From Cantharellus purpuraceus (lineage: Eukaryota > Basidiomycota > Agaricomycetes > Cantharellales > Hydnaceae), in the NCBI GenBank assembly GCA_025174535.1, contig JALBUN010000034.1, forward strand, positions 642,001-706,000: a stretch of DNA of 64,000 nucleotides, written 5' to 3'. The notes beneath the pieces are model-generated. The model made no database searches. It saw only the letters and a list, made by a program, of their open reading frames with translations, and had not been told where the DNA came from. Positions 34,179 through 44,708 of this stretch are shown here, one piece after another; within the stretch, counting starts at the first letter, position 1, and every line of letters begins with the position of its first letter. The position numbers and the translations under genes were made by a program.

Positions 34179-36951
34179 ATGGCCTCCTCTTCGCAATCGC
34201 AACCGGCAGACAGAGAACAGTCCAACCAACCTGCAATGTCTCCTTCTCTTCCTGTACCCATTTCCGGGTCACCTACAGTCGTGCAGGATGAGGTTGGGCG
34301 CACCCCGCAGGGAACTCCACTCCTCCGCAGCTTGAGAGCACAATTTGACTCTCCTCCAATTGATCTCCCGCCACGCAACTCGACTGCGCCAAGCTCCAAT
34401 GATACTCCTCTCTTTTCATCATCGCCAGCACCAGCCCCGCTTGCTCGTCGTGACCAAGGTACTCCACCACCGGCGACACTAGACGACCTTTCGGACACGG
34501 AAAAGGCAAAGGTCATAAGACGTCACCTAGTATCCCGCGATGAGCGTGTCTATTCCAACTCGGTGGAAGGAGACACTTCCTCTCGTCCAGGCACACCCCT
34601 TGGATCTGCTGCGCCAGGTGTATCGTCCCCGTTTCCTCATCAGGACTCTGAGGCCTTCCCAATACCTTATGATGTTCCTGGAGGAGATATTACACATGGT
34701 ATATACAAATGGCAAGCAGATACTGTCCTTCGCCGCACTCGCTCTGCCTCCTACTCTGGCCCTCAGGGTAGCAAACACCCTGCGTTCGAGCATATTCGAG
34801 AGCCAGGAGGCTTCCGAAGAAATTACCTTCTGCTGAGGTCTGAGGATCATGATTCTGGAGACCTGGAGTATGGGAATGGGGAGAGCGGTAGGACGAGGAT
34901 GCTGAACAATTTCATTGACTTTCTGTACATTTTTGGCCATTTTGTAAGTATGTCCATTGATTTCAATGATCCATCATTAATCGCCCCATAGGCTGGTGAA
35001 GACCTAGAAGAAGAGGAGGAAAATGAAGAGGAAGAGGACGAAAGCGTGATTCCAGCAAGCAATCTCGAGGACGGTCGTGCACCTGCTCTCGCAGTGGAAT
35101 TCTCTCAGTCATCTACACTCGTAGACCCCTTAAACCGGGGATTCGCGACAGAGCAGTCACCGCTACTAAAGGGTGCACGCAGTAGAAGTGTCTCCCGGCG
35201 AAAACATTCGCGAAAAAACTCTTCTGCTGTTGGCGAACGTCATGGTGATGCCACCGTTACGCAAGCCGTCTTGATGGTGAGCTTGGTTGTTAGCCGGTTT
35301 TAAAACTTACTAATATCATGTGTTTATAGTTGTTAAAATCTTTCATTGGAACTGGTATTTTATTCTTGGGTAAAGCCTTCCTCAACGGAGGTCTTCTGTT
35401 CTCGACTGTCACCTTGGTGTTCATTGCCCTGATCTCGCTATGGTCGTTCATTCTTCTTGTCAGGACAAAGCATGTAGTGAACGGAAGTTTTGGCGGTGAG
35501 TTGTTCTTTTCAATCTGCTCGTGAACAGCATGCGTGCGCTGGGCCAATTCCCCTCTCAAAGTCGGTTTTTATTCATCCAATTCTTCCCCTAGATATTGGT
35601 GGAGCATTATACGGTGCTCCGATGCGGTTTGCAATACTCTCCTCCATCACCATCTCCCAGATCGGATTCACTTGCGCATATCTCATATTCGTAGCATCCA
35701 ATCTCCAGGCTTTCATAATGGCTATTACTCAATGTGTTACATATGTCAGTATTTTGCATTTGATCCTTGCACAGCTTGTCGTGTTCCTTCCGTTGGCGAT
35801 GATACGGAATCTAGCGAAGCTCAGCACAACAGCCCTCGTCGCAGACGCATTCATCCTGGTCGGACTCATCTACATCTTTGGCAATGAATTTACTATGTTG
35901 GCGCGCCATGGAGTAGCTGATGTAAAAATGTTCAATTCGAAAGATTATGCCTTGTTGATTGGGTTAGTAGCCTTCCCTTGTCCTCTATGAAGTTTCATGC
36001 TGAGGTTACGATGTAGCACAGCTGTATTCAGTTTCGAAGGCATTGGTCTGGTAAGCTTACCAGCTCCTTTACCTAGAGCAGTGTCATGCTCATACAACTA
36101 CAAAGGTCATCCCTATCAGCGACTCTATGCGTGAACCGCACAAGTTTCCCCGTGCCTTGACTGGTGTTATGATATTCTTGACTGGTTAGTTTCGGTCTGA
36201 GATACACGACGTTTGTATGGTTACAACCGTCACCCAAATAGTGCTGTTTGCTGGTTCTGGTGTTCTTGCATATACTGCCTATGGAAGCAGTGTGCAGACT
36301 GTTATCATTCTTAATCTGCCTCAGGATCAGAAGTTCGTTCAAGTGGTGTGTATTCTGTTACCCTTTTGGTTGCACTTGCTTACAGATGGTACTTAGGTAC
36401 AATTCCTGTATTCTATGGCCATCCTGCTGTCCATACCGCTTCAGCTCTTCCCTGCAGTGCGTATCATGGAGAATGGACTGTTTACAAGAAGCGGCAAACT
36501 AGATCCACGAGTCAAATGGGCGAAGAACGCATTTCGATGTATCGTTATTGCCGGATGCACGCTCATCAGCTGGGCTGGCGCCGCAGATCTTGACAAGTTC
36601 GTGGCGCTCATTGGCTCATTTGCCTGGTAAGTGTAGAAAATTATGAGTTAAAAGTCGCTGAACCGGGATCGATTAGTGTCCCATTGTGTTACGTATATCC
36701 CCCTATGCTCCATTATAAGGCCTGCGCACGGACAAGGTGGCAAAAAGTCGCGGACATCACAATGATGGCCTTTGGTTCCGCCGCTGCCGTCTTTACAACG
36801 GTTCAGACAATCAAGGTAAGCTATACTAGTGTATACCATGAAATCGATCATGAATCTCCAACTTCGTGCCTAGCTCATGGTTGAACCGAATGGTGATGGT
36901 AGCCCAACCTTTGGGAATTGCCCCGAGCCTCCATTGAACGGTTTGTTCTGA
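34179..36951 (+). CDS. Vacuolar amino acid transporter, Avt3/Avt4-like (AAAP family)
   Basis: Exports neutral amino acids from the vacuole in yeast. The start at 34179 opens a 300-residue cytosolic N-terminus rich in Ser/Pro (MASSSQSQPADREQSNQPAM), with an acidic run EDLEEEEENEEEEDES. The transporter domain begins LLKSFIGTGILFLGKAFLNG, the TM1 signature of the family. Following exons give FALLS-type helices: SITISQIGFTCAYLIFVAS, LAQLVVFLPLAMIRNLAKLS, TALVADAFILVGLIYIFGNE, FSFEGIGLVIPISDSMREPH, SGVLAYTAYGSSVQTVIILN, LLSIPLQLFPAVRIMENGLF and WAGAADLDKFVALIGSFAW. About 11 membrane segments can be counted. The last exon ends PPLNGLF at TGA 36949-36951. The long N-terminus is typical of Avt3/Avt4. 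Confidence 0.92.
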
Positions 36952-37622
36952 GCGTCTCGGCCTTTGCTTCCAATTACAAGAGTTCCTTTGTACAATGGGT
37001 TCTTTCTGTCCATGCTTGTCATATCATACAGTTGTACGTAATGTAACGTACATCATAAGAGATGACAAAAATATATCTTCTCCCCTTAATTAGAAATATC
37101 GTTTATCCATTGATGTGCAGTGGAAAATAAAAGTATCTGAGTGGTCATTACCTCTGAAGTAAAAATTGGAATTTGGATAGTTGCTGCTATGCACAAACTA
37201 AAGGTGCATCCCGGAAAATAGTCAACTCTTGAGGATCTATTGGTCCCTCCTGCACTGGGTGTAAATTTAGCTGTTTTAATAGCGTTGCGGAAGCCCTACA
37301 ACCATTGAATTCTTGTAGAGGCTCATTCCGAGCGCCTGGTCCTCAAAGATCGGCCCAGCAACCAGTGCGATATCTCAAGGACGTGAAATTCTTATAATAA
37401 CCTGGGCCGGTTGGTTGAGGTTGAGGGAACAATATGATAAACCTGCAGTAAGCGACTTTGAAAGATGCCGCCTGCCTCAGCATGAGGGGATAACCAAACG
37501 TATGGATAAGAGGAAATGTAAAAGAAAATCATTCTTGATGTTGCTGATCTGTTGGATGTACGTGCGCGTGTCTGTATAGAACAATATGAATGTGACATGG
37601 CGTGTGACAAGACGCGAGAGCC
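36952..37622. other. Intergenic region upstream of ORC1
   Basis: About 670 bp with no plus-strand ORF long enough for a BAH domain. Looked at specifically because the ORC1 gene downstream lacks that domain. Confidence 0.5.
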
Positions 37623-39342
37623 ATGCCTCGCGCATCGACTTCCAACGGGGCACAACGTCGCTCTACAAGACATCGTCCTCAAGTGAGTCGGGTTGATGCT
37701 ATTTAGTTATTTGAATCATCTGTTGGTAGAGAGCTCCCTATTTTTTCCAGCCTGCTAGGCTACATGAGTCTGCACGACTCCAAGACTTACCATCTGATCC
37801 GTTATTGCGGGCAATGCATGTCCTTCACGTCGGTGCTCGTCCTGATGCACTACCATGTCGAGAAGATGAGCATCTGGAAGTGATGGGGGCTATCTTAGGT
37901 TTACTAGAAGAAGGAAGTGGCGGCTGCGTTTGTGAATGACGTTTGTTCCATGTGTTGTTGGCGTCATGCTAAGCAATATTTTACGCACAGACATTTCCGG
38001 TGTGCCCGGGACGGGTAAAACGGCCACGGTCCACGCAGTGGTCAAAGAGCTTAGAGCAATGGCGGAGCGCAGTGTAATATTGTATAACTGATATGTCCGC
38101 TGCACCACCTGATGGCTTATTCACAGGAAACGAATCCTTTCACTTACGTTGAAATTAATGGCTTGAAAATCCCTGAACCCTCGGCTGCCTACGCACTACT
38201 TTGGGAAGCAGTCTCTGGACATGACGTTAAAACGGAGGGTCATATCCAAATTAGCTCGAAAGAGGCCTTGAAGAGATTGAACCAATATTTTGCTACCGGA
38301 GAGGGAGCAGGCTCTAGTGACCATGCCTAGTATGTGCTCTAGCGCCAGTGTCCAATGACGATGCCTCAATGCCATTAGCGTCGTGCTCATGGATGAACTC
38401 GATCAACTGGTCACTTCAAAGCAGGATGTAATATACAACTTTTTCAACTGGCCCAGCTTGGCTAGATCAAAGTTGGTTGTCATCGCTGTTGCAAACACTC
38501 ATGATTTGCCTGAACGGGTGATGAGCGGGAAAGTGCGTAGTCGGCTCGGTGGGTATCCATATGACCTGCACTATGATTGTCTACTTAGCTGGAGGATCTC
38601 AGGCATGGTCCGAATTAATTTCCATCCATACAATAGCCACCAATTACAAAAGATTGTTCATGCGCGATTAGATGGTTCCAAGGAAGGTTTGAGTTCGCAA
38701 GTATTTGAGCAGGATGCTATCAAATTCGGTGCTATGAAAGTCTCTGGTGTCAGTGGTGATGCACGGAGAATACTAGATGTTTGCAGGTATGCTGTTCTAC
38801 GTTCTTCGTGCCAGCAACCGTGTCTTACCTACTATCAAGACGGGCAGTAGAGCTTATCCGCTCCACCAATGCACCTGTGGTCAAAATTGCGCATGTCAAG
38901 CAAGTCATTGATGCCATGCAAAGCAGCCCCACAGCCGCATACTTGCGGGACTGCAGTCTACATGAGCGAATTATGTTGGCATCCTTGCTGAAGTGCGTCA
39001 AAAGGGCAGGTGTGGATGAGATTCGGTGGGGAGACGTATGCTCAAACAGTAATGGGGTCTTACAGTTATGCTGACCGAGTATAGGTTACACACCAGCATC
39101 TTATCTACATGAATAGCTTAACCGGAGAAGACGATCCCAAACGAAAGCCAACCTATATTGAACTAGCACTGATCATCGACGCACTTGTGGCTTCCCGTGC
39201 TGTTCATCTTGAGGAGGGGGTCACAGCATCGCGCAAACCTCAAGCAGACCGCAAGGTAATGTTGAACATTGAAGCGGGGGAGGTGGAGAGGGTTTTGAGT
39301 GATATGGGAGGGACGAATTGGAAGAATGCATTGGGTCTATGA
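37623..39342 (+). CDS. ORC1: Origin recognition complex subunit 1, AAA+ form without a BAH domain
   Basis: ORC1 is the ATPase of the complex that loads MCM at replication origins. The start at 37623 gives only MPRASTSNGAQRRSTRHRPQ before an intron joins to PARLHESARLQDLPSDP. DALPCREDEH is the conserved ORC1 entry to the AAA+ fold. Walker A is SGVPGTGKTATVHAVV, split by an intron; TNPFTYVEINGLKIPEPSA follows; Walker B is VVLMDELDQLVTS, and VANTHDLPERVMSGKVRSRL holds sensor 1 and the arginine region. The C-terminal winged helix includes DCSLHERIMLASLLKCVKRA and THQHLIYMNSL, ending NALGL at 39342. The GVPGTGKTATVH and YVEINGLKIPEP motifs separate it from Cdc6. Most fungal ORC1 proteins have an N-terminal BAH domain; none is visible here. 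Confidence 0.9.
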
Positions 39343-39660
39343 ATTTATCAGTTCTCATGTGTATTTCATTACATGCTGGTTCTCATAGGGTATTCAAAAG
39401 TGACCAAGTCTAGCAGAGTCGAAGTGGACGCTGAGGGGGTCTACTTAGTAAACTTGAGAAACCTCGTGTTGGAAAACTGCGGTTTGTTGATCTCTGTGTA
39501 AGGACATCAGGCACTCCACTGTACAACACTTGCAAGGTAATTGGCTCTAAGACTGCCGTATGTATGGAACTAAAGGTGGAATATAACTACCTAACCAGAA
39601 AGTCCAGTTATGCACGCCGTGGGACGGGCGTCTAATGTAGATTAGACGGACAAAAAGCAA
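39343..39660. other. Intergenic region between ORC1 and the tRNA gene
   Basis: About 320 bp, no coding or repeat feature seen. Confidence 0.45.
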
Positions 39661-39770
39661 TGACACCGAGGGGATTCGAACCCCTGCCTACAAACGTAGA
39701 TGAGAAGACCCTTGAAGAAGGGCAAGCTTTCACTTGAGTCACACTCCTTAGACCACTCGGACACAGTGCC
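39661..39770 (-). tRNA. tRNA-Leu (anticodon CAA) with an intron
   Basis: On the minus strand the acceptor stem GGCACTG pairs with CGGTGTC (two wobble pairs). The D arm is TCCGAGTGGTCTAAGGA, the T arm AGGGGTTCGAATCCCCT, and a variable arm (CTAC GTTT GTAG) marks a class II tRNA. The anticodon CAA is at 39734-39736 in the context ACTCAAG, as in other tRNA-Leu(CAA). About 25 extra bases follow the anticodon loop; they include CTTG, able to pair with the anticodon CAAG, as in known tRNA-Leu(CAA) introns. One anticodon-stem pair is mismatched in my fold, so the exact intron ends are uncertain. A and B box promoters are the D and T arms. Confidence 0.82.
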
Positions 39771-39920
39771 TCCGTCGAGCAGTGTTGAATTGAAAAGATA
39801 TATTCATAAAAATAGCGTCATATATCACCAGACTGTCACGCGTTGTCACTCGTTCCTCAACTAAACGCGTCTTGCCTTTTCATTCAATACCATCTTCCAG
39901 TAGCTACCATCTTATTGTGA

Positions 39921-41378
39921 ATGGCCATGCACACACTAACTCATAAACAATTCTCCGCTTGGGTAACCGTCGGTGGGGAAACACTTCCTGTTTACCAGCA
40001 AGAAGTAGCCGGTACAGTGTGCAGCGCCTGGATTGCTAGCACCGCTGGCCAGGTCGGTCCTATTATTCTCATTTTTATCTCTATACTCACGCCTCCCCAG
40101 CACTTTTCTGTATGGTGGAAGGATGACAGCAAAGAGCGCATTGCTACGTCTGGGCACGTCTTCATTGATGGTCATGACGTCGCGTCTGCCATTATGCGTC
40201 CGGGGCGATCAAAACCTGTGGAACGCATGGGTGCCAAGATCAGCGCTCGGAAATTGAAACCCTTTACATTCTCAGTTCTTCGATTAACAGGCATGTGTTT
40301 CCCTTCTTTGTAAAACCCCGACGCCGAGGGATGAACAGACAATATCCCCAACAGACGACGACACCATTGCAAACAAGCATGACCCTAGCGTAAAGGAAGT
40401 TGGTATAATAAGAGTGGGTTCGAAGGTCGCATCGCAGTTCGTGTAGCTCCCTAACCCTGGAAAGATTGAGATCACTCGTGTGAAGCTTGGGGAAGAAGTC
40501 CCATTCAAAGGATATGAGGCTGAGGACCATGGAATGGTTCACGAAAAGGCAAAAAAAACGGGGGCTCATTGCACCTCGTACGTTTCCCGTACGATCTTGA
40601 TGTCGTTGGTATTCCACCGCACTATCCTGTAGATATGGCCCCGACCAGCGAGCTGCTGCAACCCGCACGACAGCTGTGACGACTGCTCCATATGAGAAGT
40701 CCAATGCTGGGCCATATGTAACGTTTATTTTCAAGTACAAAAGCCAAGGTGTGTCATCGTTTCCATAAATCAAATAATTTATCATACGTTGATCGTAGAC
40801 CTCTTGCGAGCTGATGGCATTATACGAACCCCCAATAACAAACGTGACTTCCCACAAGATGACGAAGAGGTCATCGTCATTTCTGACAGTGAGGATAGTG
40901 GCAGTGACAAGGTAGTGTGCTAGCTCCTCCCGCAGATTGTGTATGTGATTTCCCTACGCAGGAAGATCCCAAGGACGGAAGTCTTACTAAGAGACCGAAG
41001 ATAGAAAGAGGTGCCGCCTCCCAGCCTTCACAGAACAGTAAGGCAGACGGTGGGGGCAAAACATCATGTGCAACAGACGATGGAGATGGCCAAGTAGAAA
41101 GCTCTGGGGCTCCCTCCCTCCCTCTGCAGCAGGCAGAACAAGACGAGAGCCAGACTCAAGTCGATGACGACGAAACCCAGTTTACGTTCGGGGCGCCATC
41201 GCTACTCCAGCAGGAAGCTAGCGAGGACAATACAACGTTCAACCAGCAAAGTCAAGAACAAGTTGAGGTGACCGATGCATCCACGTCTGTCAAGGCTACT
41301 GAGGACGTCTCGACAGAGCTAGAAGGTCCGATGAAGGTAGCCATCCTCGACGGTGTAGATGAAGGGTCACCCAAGTAA
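39921..41378 (+). CDS. DUF7918-like protein with SUMO-interaction-like motif
   Basis: The start at 39921 gives MAMHTLTHKQFSAWVTVGGE, and after an intron HFSVWWKDDSKERIATSGHV: the Ig-like start of DUF7918, a domain of unknown function common in mushroom-forming fungi. The typical later motif appears as MVHEKAKKTGAHCTSYGPDQ (across an intron), then AGPYVTFIFKYKSQ and ADGIIRTP. After the domain come EEVIVISDSED, which resembles a SUMO-interacting motif with an acidic flank, KRPKIERG, a possible nuclear signal, and a Glu/Gln-rich tail ending GVDEGSPK at 41378. Between VGIIRVGSK and IEITRVKL an in-frame TAG at 40444-40446 must lie in a very short intron (about 39 nt, with CTAAC branch site) or breaks the gene. 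Nuclear location is inferred. Confidence 0.72.
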
Positions 41379-41736
41379 TAGAAAGTTCCTAGGAGGACTG
41401 ATCTAAGACTGAACACTTGGTTTTCTCTTTTACTAGAATATATCCTTATAATGTGGTTATCCAGGGACCTGGCCAATAGATGCATTATCTGGACAGTAGC
41501 CACCACCCGAATAAAATACATACTTCAATTTCGCCTTGACTTCACCGTGTATTCTGATCAGTCACATGGTTGCAATCGCTGGGACAATCACCATAAATAC
41601 TGGTTCGCCGACTACAAGTTCGGAACTCTGATGATTCAGAGTTATAGGCGGATGTAAATCGGGGTTTGGTTGCAGCGGAGTGAAGTGCGATTATAGAACT
41701 ACGGTATCTGCGCACTGAGTTGAGTAGTTGTGACCC
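41379..41736. other. Intergenic region between convergent genes
   Basis: 358 bp with no supported feature; holds the 3' ends of the two flanking genes by position. Confidence 0.45.
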
Positions 41737-42837
41737 TCAAAGAAATATGACGAACCCCATTTGCTCGCGGTAATATTCACGTATTTCAGCATTCCTTTGT
41801 CTGCGATGGCGCTTATGAGCGAGCACAAGGATGACAAACGTTGCAAGCATCGCTACGTTACAGATCAGTCGCTGCGACGACAGAAGATAGCCAAGTGCTG
41901 AAGTTACCCAGAAGAACAGCAGCACTCGTCAATGCGTACTGCCAAGCAGACACCTTCATCGGCGTTTCTGGAGGCAACGCACAGATACTCTGGGTGTTAC
42001 AATTATACTACATTTGAAATTTATCAACATCCGAATATTGAGAAAAGTCAGAAGCAACGCACTGATTGACACTCTAAATCGTGCTGACAAGGGAGTCCAA
42101 GCTCTTGAGTTTTCTCGCATACATTGTTGGTAGTGTTGCAATATAAATCGGGGGTGACACAATTATCACGCAAGACGGTGTAAGAAATTTGTTCTCCCTT
42201 TGGTCCAGAGCCCACATAGATCGTGCTATCTATGACGCATGGTGTGCCCAAGGTTGCATTGGCATACCTAGCGATCATGGAATTACCTGCGAGACAAGAG
42301 CAATAGGAACACTCACATGCAAGTGAGAAACAAACATATGGATCCATTGGAGTTCATTGGACGTGTCCCACTAATGGTCATCGGGCTTTGTCCATTGTTA
42401 TTTGGGTTGAAGACTCTGCTTATTCCACTTGTCGGGGGTGCACATTCATCTAAATCCCCAGATCACAACTTGAGTTTGTCCTCCACCAGATGACGAGGCG
42501 TACCATCTCTGTTCAATTGACACGTCTGCCCAAGGCTCAACCAGGGCTTACAGGCATCCCCTTCATCGGGACAATACTGTCCTTGCGGACACGCCGGCGG
42601 TAACGACTCCCCTGGATTATATCCAAATGGATATTCGTCCTTTCTGCATTGTCTTGGCTCACACGTATTCTGTGGTGTGCAAAAGGTCTTGTCATCACAA
42701 TCTGTAAGAAGTTTGTGCGTCGCTGGATCAAGGTGGTTGTTTGAAAGTGTGCAATTCCCGCCACGAGCCACACTACCAGCCAGAGCCTTGTGAAAGTCGA
42801 TGAAGGCACAAGAAACGGTGAAGATAAGCTTGAGCAT
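41737..42837 (-). CDS. Cys-rich secreted or type I membrane protein, unknown function
   Basis: I do not recognise a named domain. The start at 42837 gives a hydrophobic signal-like stretch, MLKLIFTVSCAFIDFHKALA, then paired cysteines in short repeats: GGNCTLSNN, TDCDDKTFCTPQNTCEP, CRKDEYPFG, ACPQGQYCPDEGDACKPW. An intron with donor GTACGC joins QLNRD to ECAPPTSGISRVFNPN; another with donor GTTTGT joins NSNGSIC to NSMIARYANATLGTPC. More cysteines follow in RDNCVTPDLYCNTTNNVCEK. Near the C-terminus is a hydrophobic stretch (NVAMLATFVILVLAHKR) followed by basic residues, so the protein is probably anchored with the Cys-rich part outside. It ends at 41737. Similar EGF-like Cys spacing occurs in fungal surface proteins, but no function can be given. 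Confidence 0.72.
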
Positions 42838-43429
42838 GAGAAAGAATATACACGGGAAATCAACAAGTACTAGTATGGGGGAAGAGTATGCAGACGAGAG
42901 AGCCAGGAGAAAGTGGCTGGTAACACACAAGTAATATATCTGAGACAACTTCAAGTGCAGCAGGAGTGCTAATACGAAGGTGTGAACGAACTGATATCAG
43001 ACGCAAGACCCACCAGATGACACACACCGTGTTTCCACTTGCGAGCGTTTACCAACCATATAAATATTTAACAAGGGCCGCTTTGAAGACCCCCTCCTTC
43101 CATATATGGTATGTTTACTTTAATCAACTACTAATTCGGGTACATGGACCATCACTCGTCGTTCTGCCACCTAAACATGATGATGTACATAGGCTTCAGA
43201 GATGGCGGCTCCATTTCGTTGTGCCCCCTTTGCAGCTCGGAAAAGTCCAGCTCTTGGGATGTAAGGTATACATTGCAGTGAAACTGAACAACCTCAATGA
43301 TGGGTTGTATTTTGAAGTGCTTTCCAGAGCGAGTCGCAAGGCAGTTTGACTAAATATTCCCTTATTTGTAACATACCGCCAAATTCGGGGGTCACCAAAT
43401 TACCATCTCAAATTTTGAGAATCGCTCTT

Positions 43430-43466
43430 GGGAAAAGTATCCTTTCATCAAAAGGATACTGTTCCC
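43430..43466. repeat. 37-bp near-perfect hairpin
   Basis: GGGAAAAGTATCCTTT is followed by CATCA and then AAAGGATACTGTTCCC: 15 of 16 positions pair. It is not followed by a T run, and it lies far from the ends of the supported genes. Confidence 0.75.
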
Positions 43467-43931
43467 GAGACGGATAAGAAAAACTGATTTTTGCATGTGA
43501 CCTACCTGGAGTTCCAAAGTAGCTGTGACTAGGTGATGCGCACCATAGGTTTCACACCCTTCACGACGACTTGGTGTAAAGACTGAATGGTAAAGGACGC
43601 ACTAGCAATTTTCTGCAACAACCATTGCATGTATATATGACACACGGATTCAAGCAGGCCATGTCCATAGGTGCAGCAACGATGAGCATTGGATCATCGA
43701 CGATGGAACTCCTGCCGGTGGTCAACAACGCTTATGGGTAACCCTAAGCAACTGGACAGTCGTATTCCCGACGTGATGGCGGTTCTGAGTTTTGACTGAA
43801 TAAATGGGGGTGCAGTTTCGCTGATGCAATATCATTGACCATTTCTTACTCCAGTAGGACTACAGCCCGAATTGCACTATCAACATGGTTCCGATAGTAT
43901 AGAGTTCGTGTGGGTCCTCTGGCAACTCTGG

Positions 43932-43937
43932 GTATAA
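43932..43937 (+). promoter_or_regulatory. TATA-like element upstream of the small secreted ORF
   Basis: TATAAG in the context GGGTATAAGCCC, 74 bp before the ATG at 44006, with a C/T-rich stretch between, as is common for highly expressed basidiomycete genes. Confidence 0.45.
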
Positions 43938-44005
43938 GCCCTTCAGCCTCCACAGACCCACAGTTCCCCACTCGCACCTATTGCCATTTCGGTCTTTCCA
44001 ACACC

Positions 44006-44131
44006 ATGCTCTTCAAAGTTACTTTCATCAGCCTTCTATACATTACTTGCGTCTCCGCTTGAGGGACTCCTGGAGTCCCTGCAGGTGGAGGACCTGGTGG
44101 AAATACGGGCGGAATTCAAGCCCGTGGAATG
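44006..44131 (+). pseudogene. Signal-peptide ORF interrupted by TGA: possible broken small secreted protein
   Basis: ATG 44006 opens MLFKVTFISLLYITCVSA, a near-perfect secretory signal with a VSA cleavage site, and is then stopped by TGA at 44060-44062. In the same frame the sequence goes on as GTPGVPAGGGPGGNTGG and IQARGM, followed exactly by GTGAGTG, a good intron donor. The Gly/Pro-rich continuation looks like a mature secreted peptide. I see no intron that would remove the TGA. It may be a recently inactivated small secreted protein gene, or an 18-codon ORF of no importance. Confidence 0.45.
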
Positions 44132-44708
44132 GTGAGTGACTTGACGTGCTCTGAGTCTCTGAGTCTGCTATGATTGACGAGTGGTGATACGAAGCAACCC
44201 CGGCTCCCCATCGACAAGACCGAGAAGGCATGAAGAGCGTCGCGCCTATGTATGGCTCTGGATTCTGCAATTGTGATGTAACAGTTGACGAGTGAATTTC
44301 CTAGTCATCGGAAGCAACATAGTTCGCATGCAGCAGACGTATGGGAGGCATAGGGAGCTGGATTCGTGGGCAAATGCTATTATCCGCGTTTTGAATGAGA
44401 TATCACTTGTTTGTTGTTCTTCCCCGAAATCTGGGCCCTGGTCATCAGAATGGGTCATTGAAGTCTGGGGGTAAGAATGGGTAGACAGGCCGATCATGGC
44501 GCCGAGCTGCGACATGGCCTATAATCACGGAACGGGACTCGCGCACCGGGGAGTAGGGGGGTAGGTGCGGCAGTCGACTAAAGTGTTTAATTGCCCGTAT
44601 ACGAACCAACTAGCGGGTAGAACGCCTCCTCTGGACATTTTCACTTAACCGGGTGCTGCGTTGTTAACAACACGCTGATATCGTCGGAGTTTGAAAGCGT
44701 GTCCTTTG
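44132..44708. other. Intergenic region upstream of the DEAD-box gene
   Basis: About 580 bp, no further exon or RNA gene recognised. Confidence 0.4.

Larger units (their letters stand above)
42838..44005. other. 1.2-kb intergenic region
   Basis: Contains a strong hairpin at 43430-43466 and a TATA-like element at 43932. ORFs here (for example 42966-43349) lack any recognisable feature. Confidence 0.45.

Noticed and set aside
39661..39770. tRNA-Ser instead of tRNA-Leu
   Set aside because: The D arm is similar, but the anticodon-loop context ACTCAAG and the intron pairing with CAAG fit Leu(CAA).
42966..43349. 127-codon plus-strand ORF
   Set aside because: Composition and starts look random and neither strand shows a recognisable family, so it was not listed as a gene.
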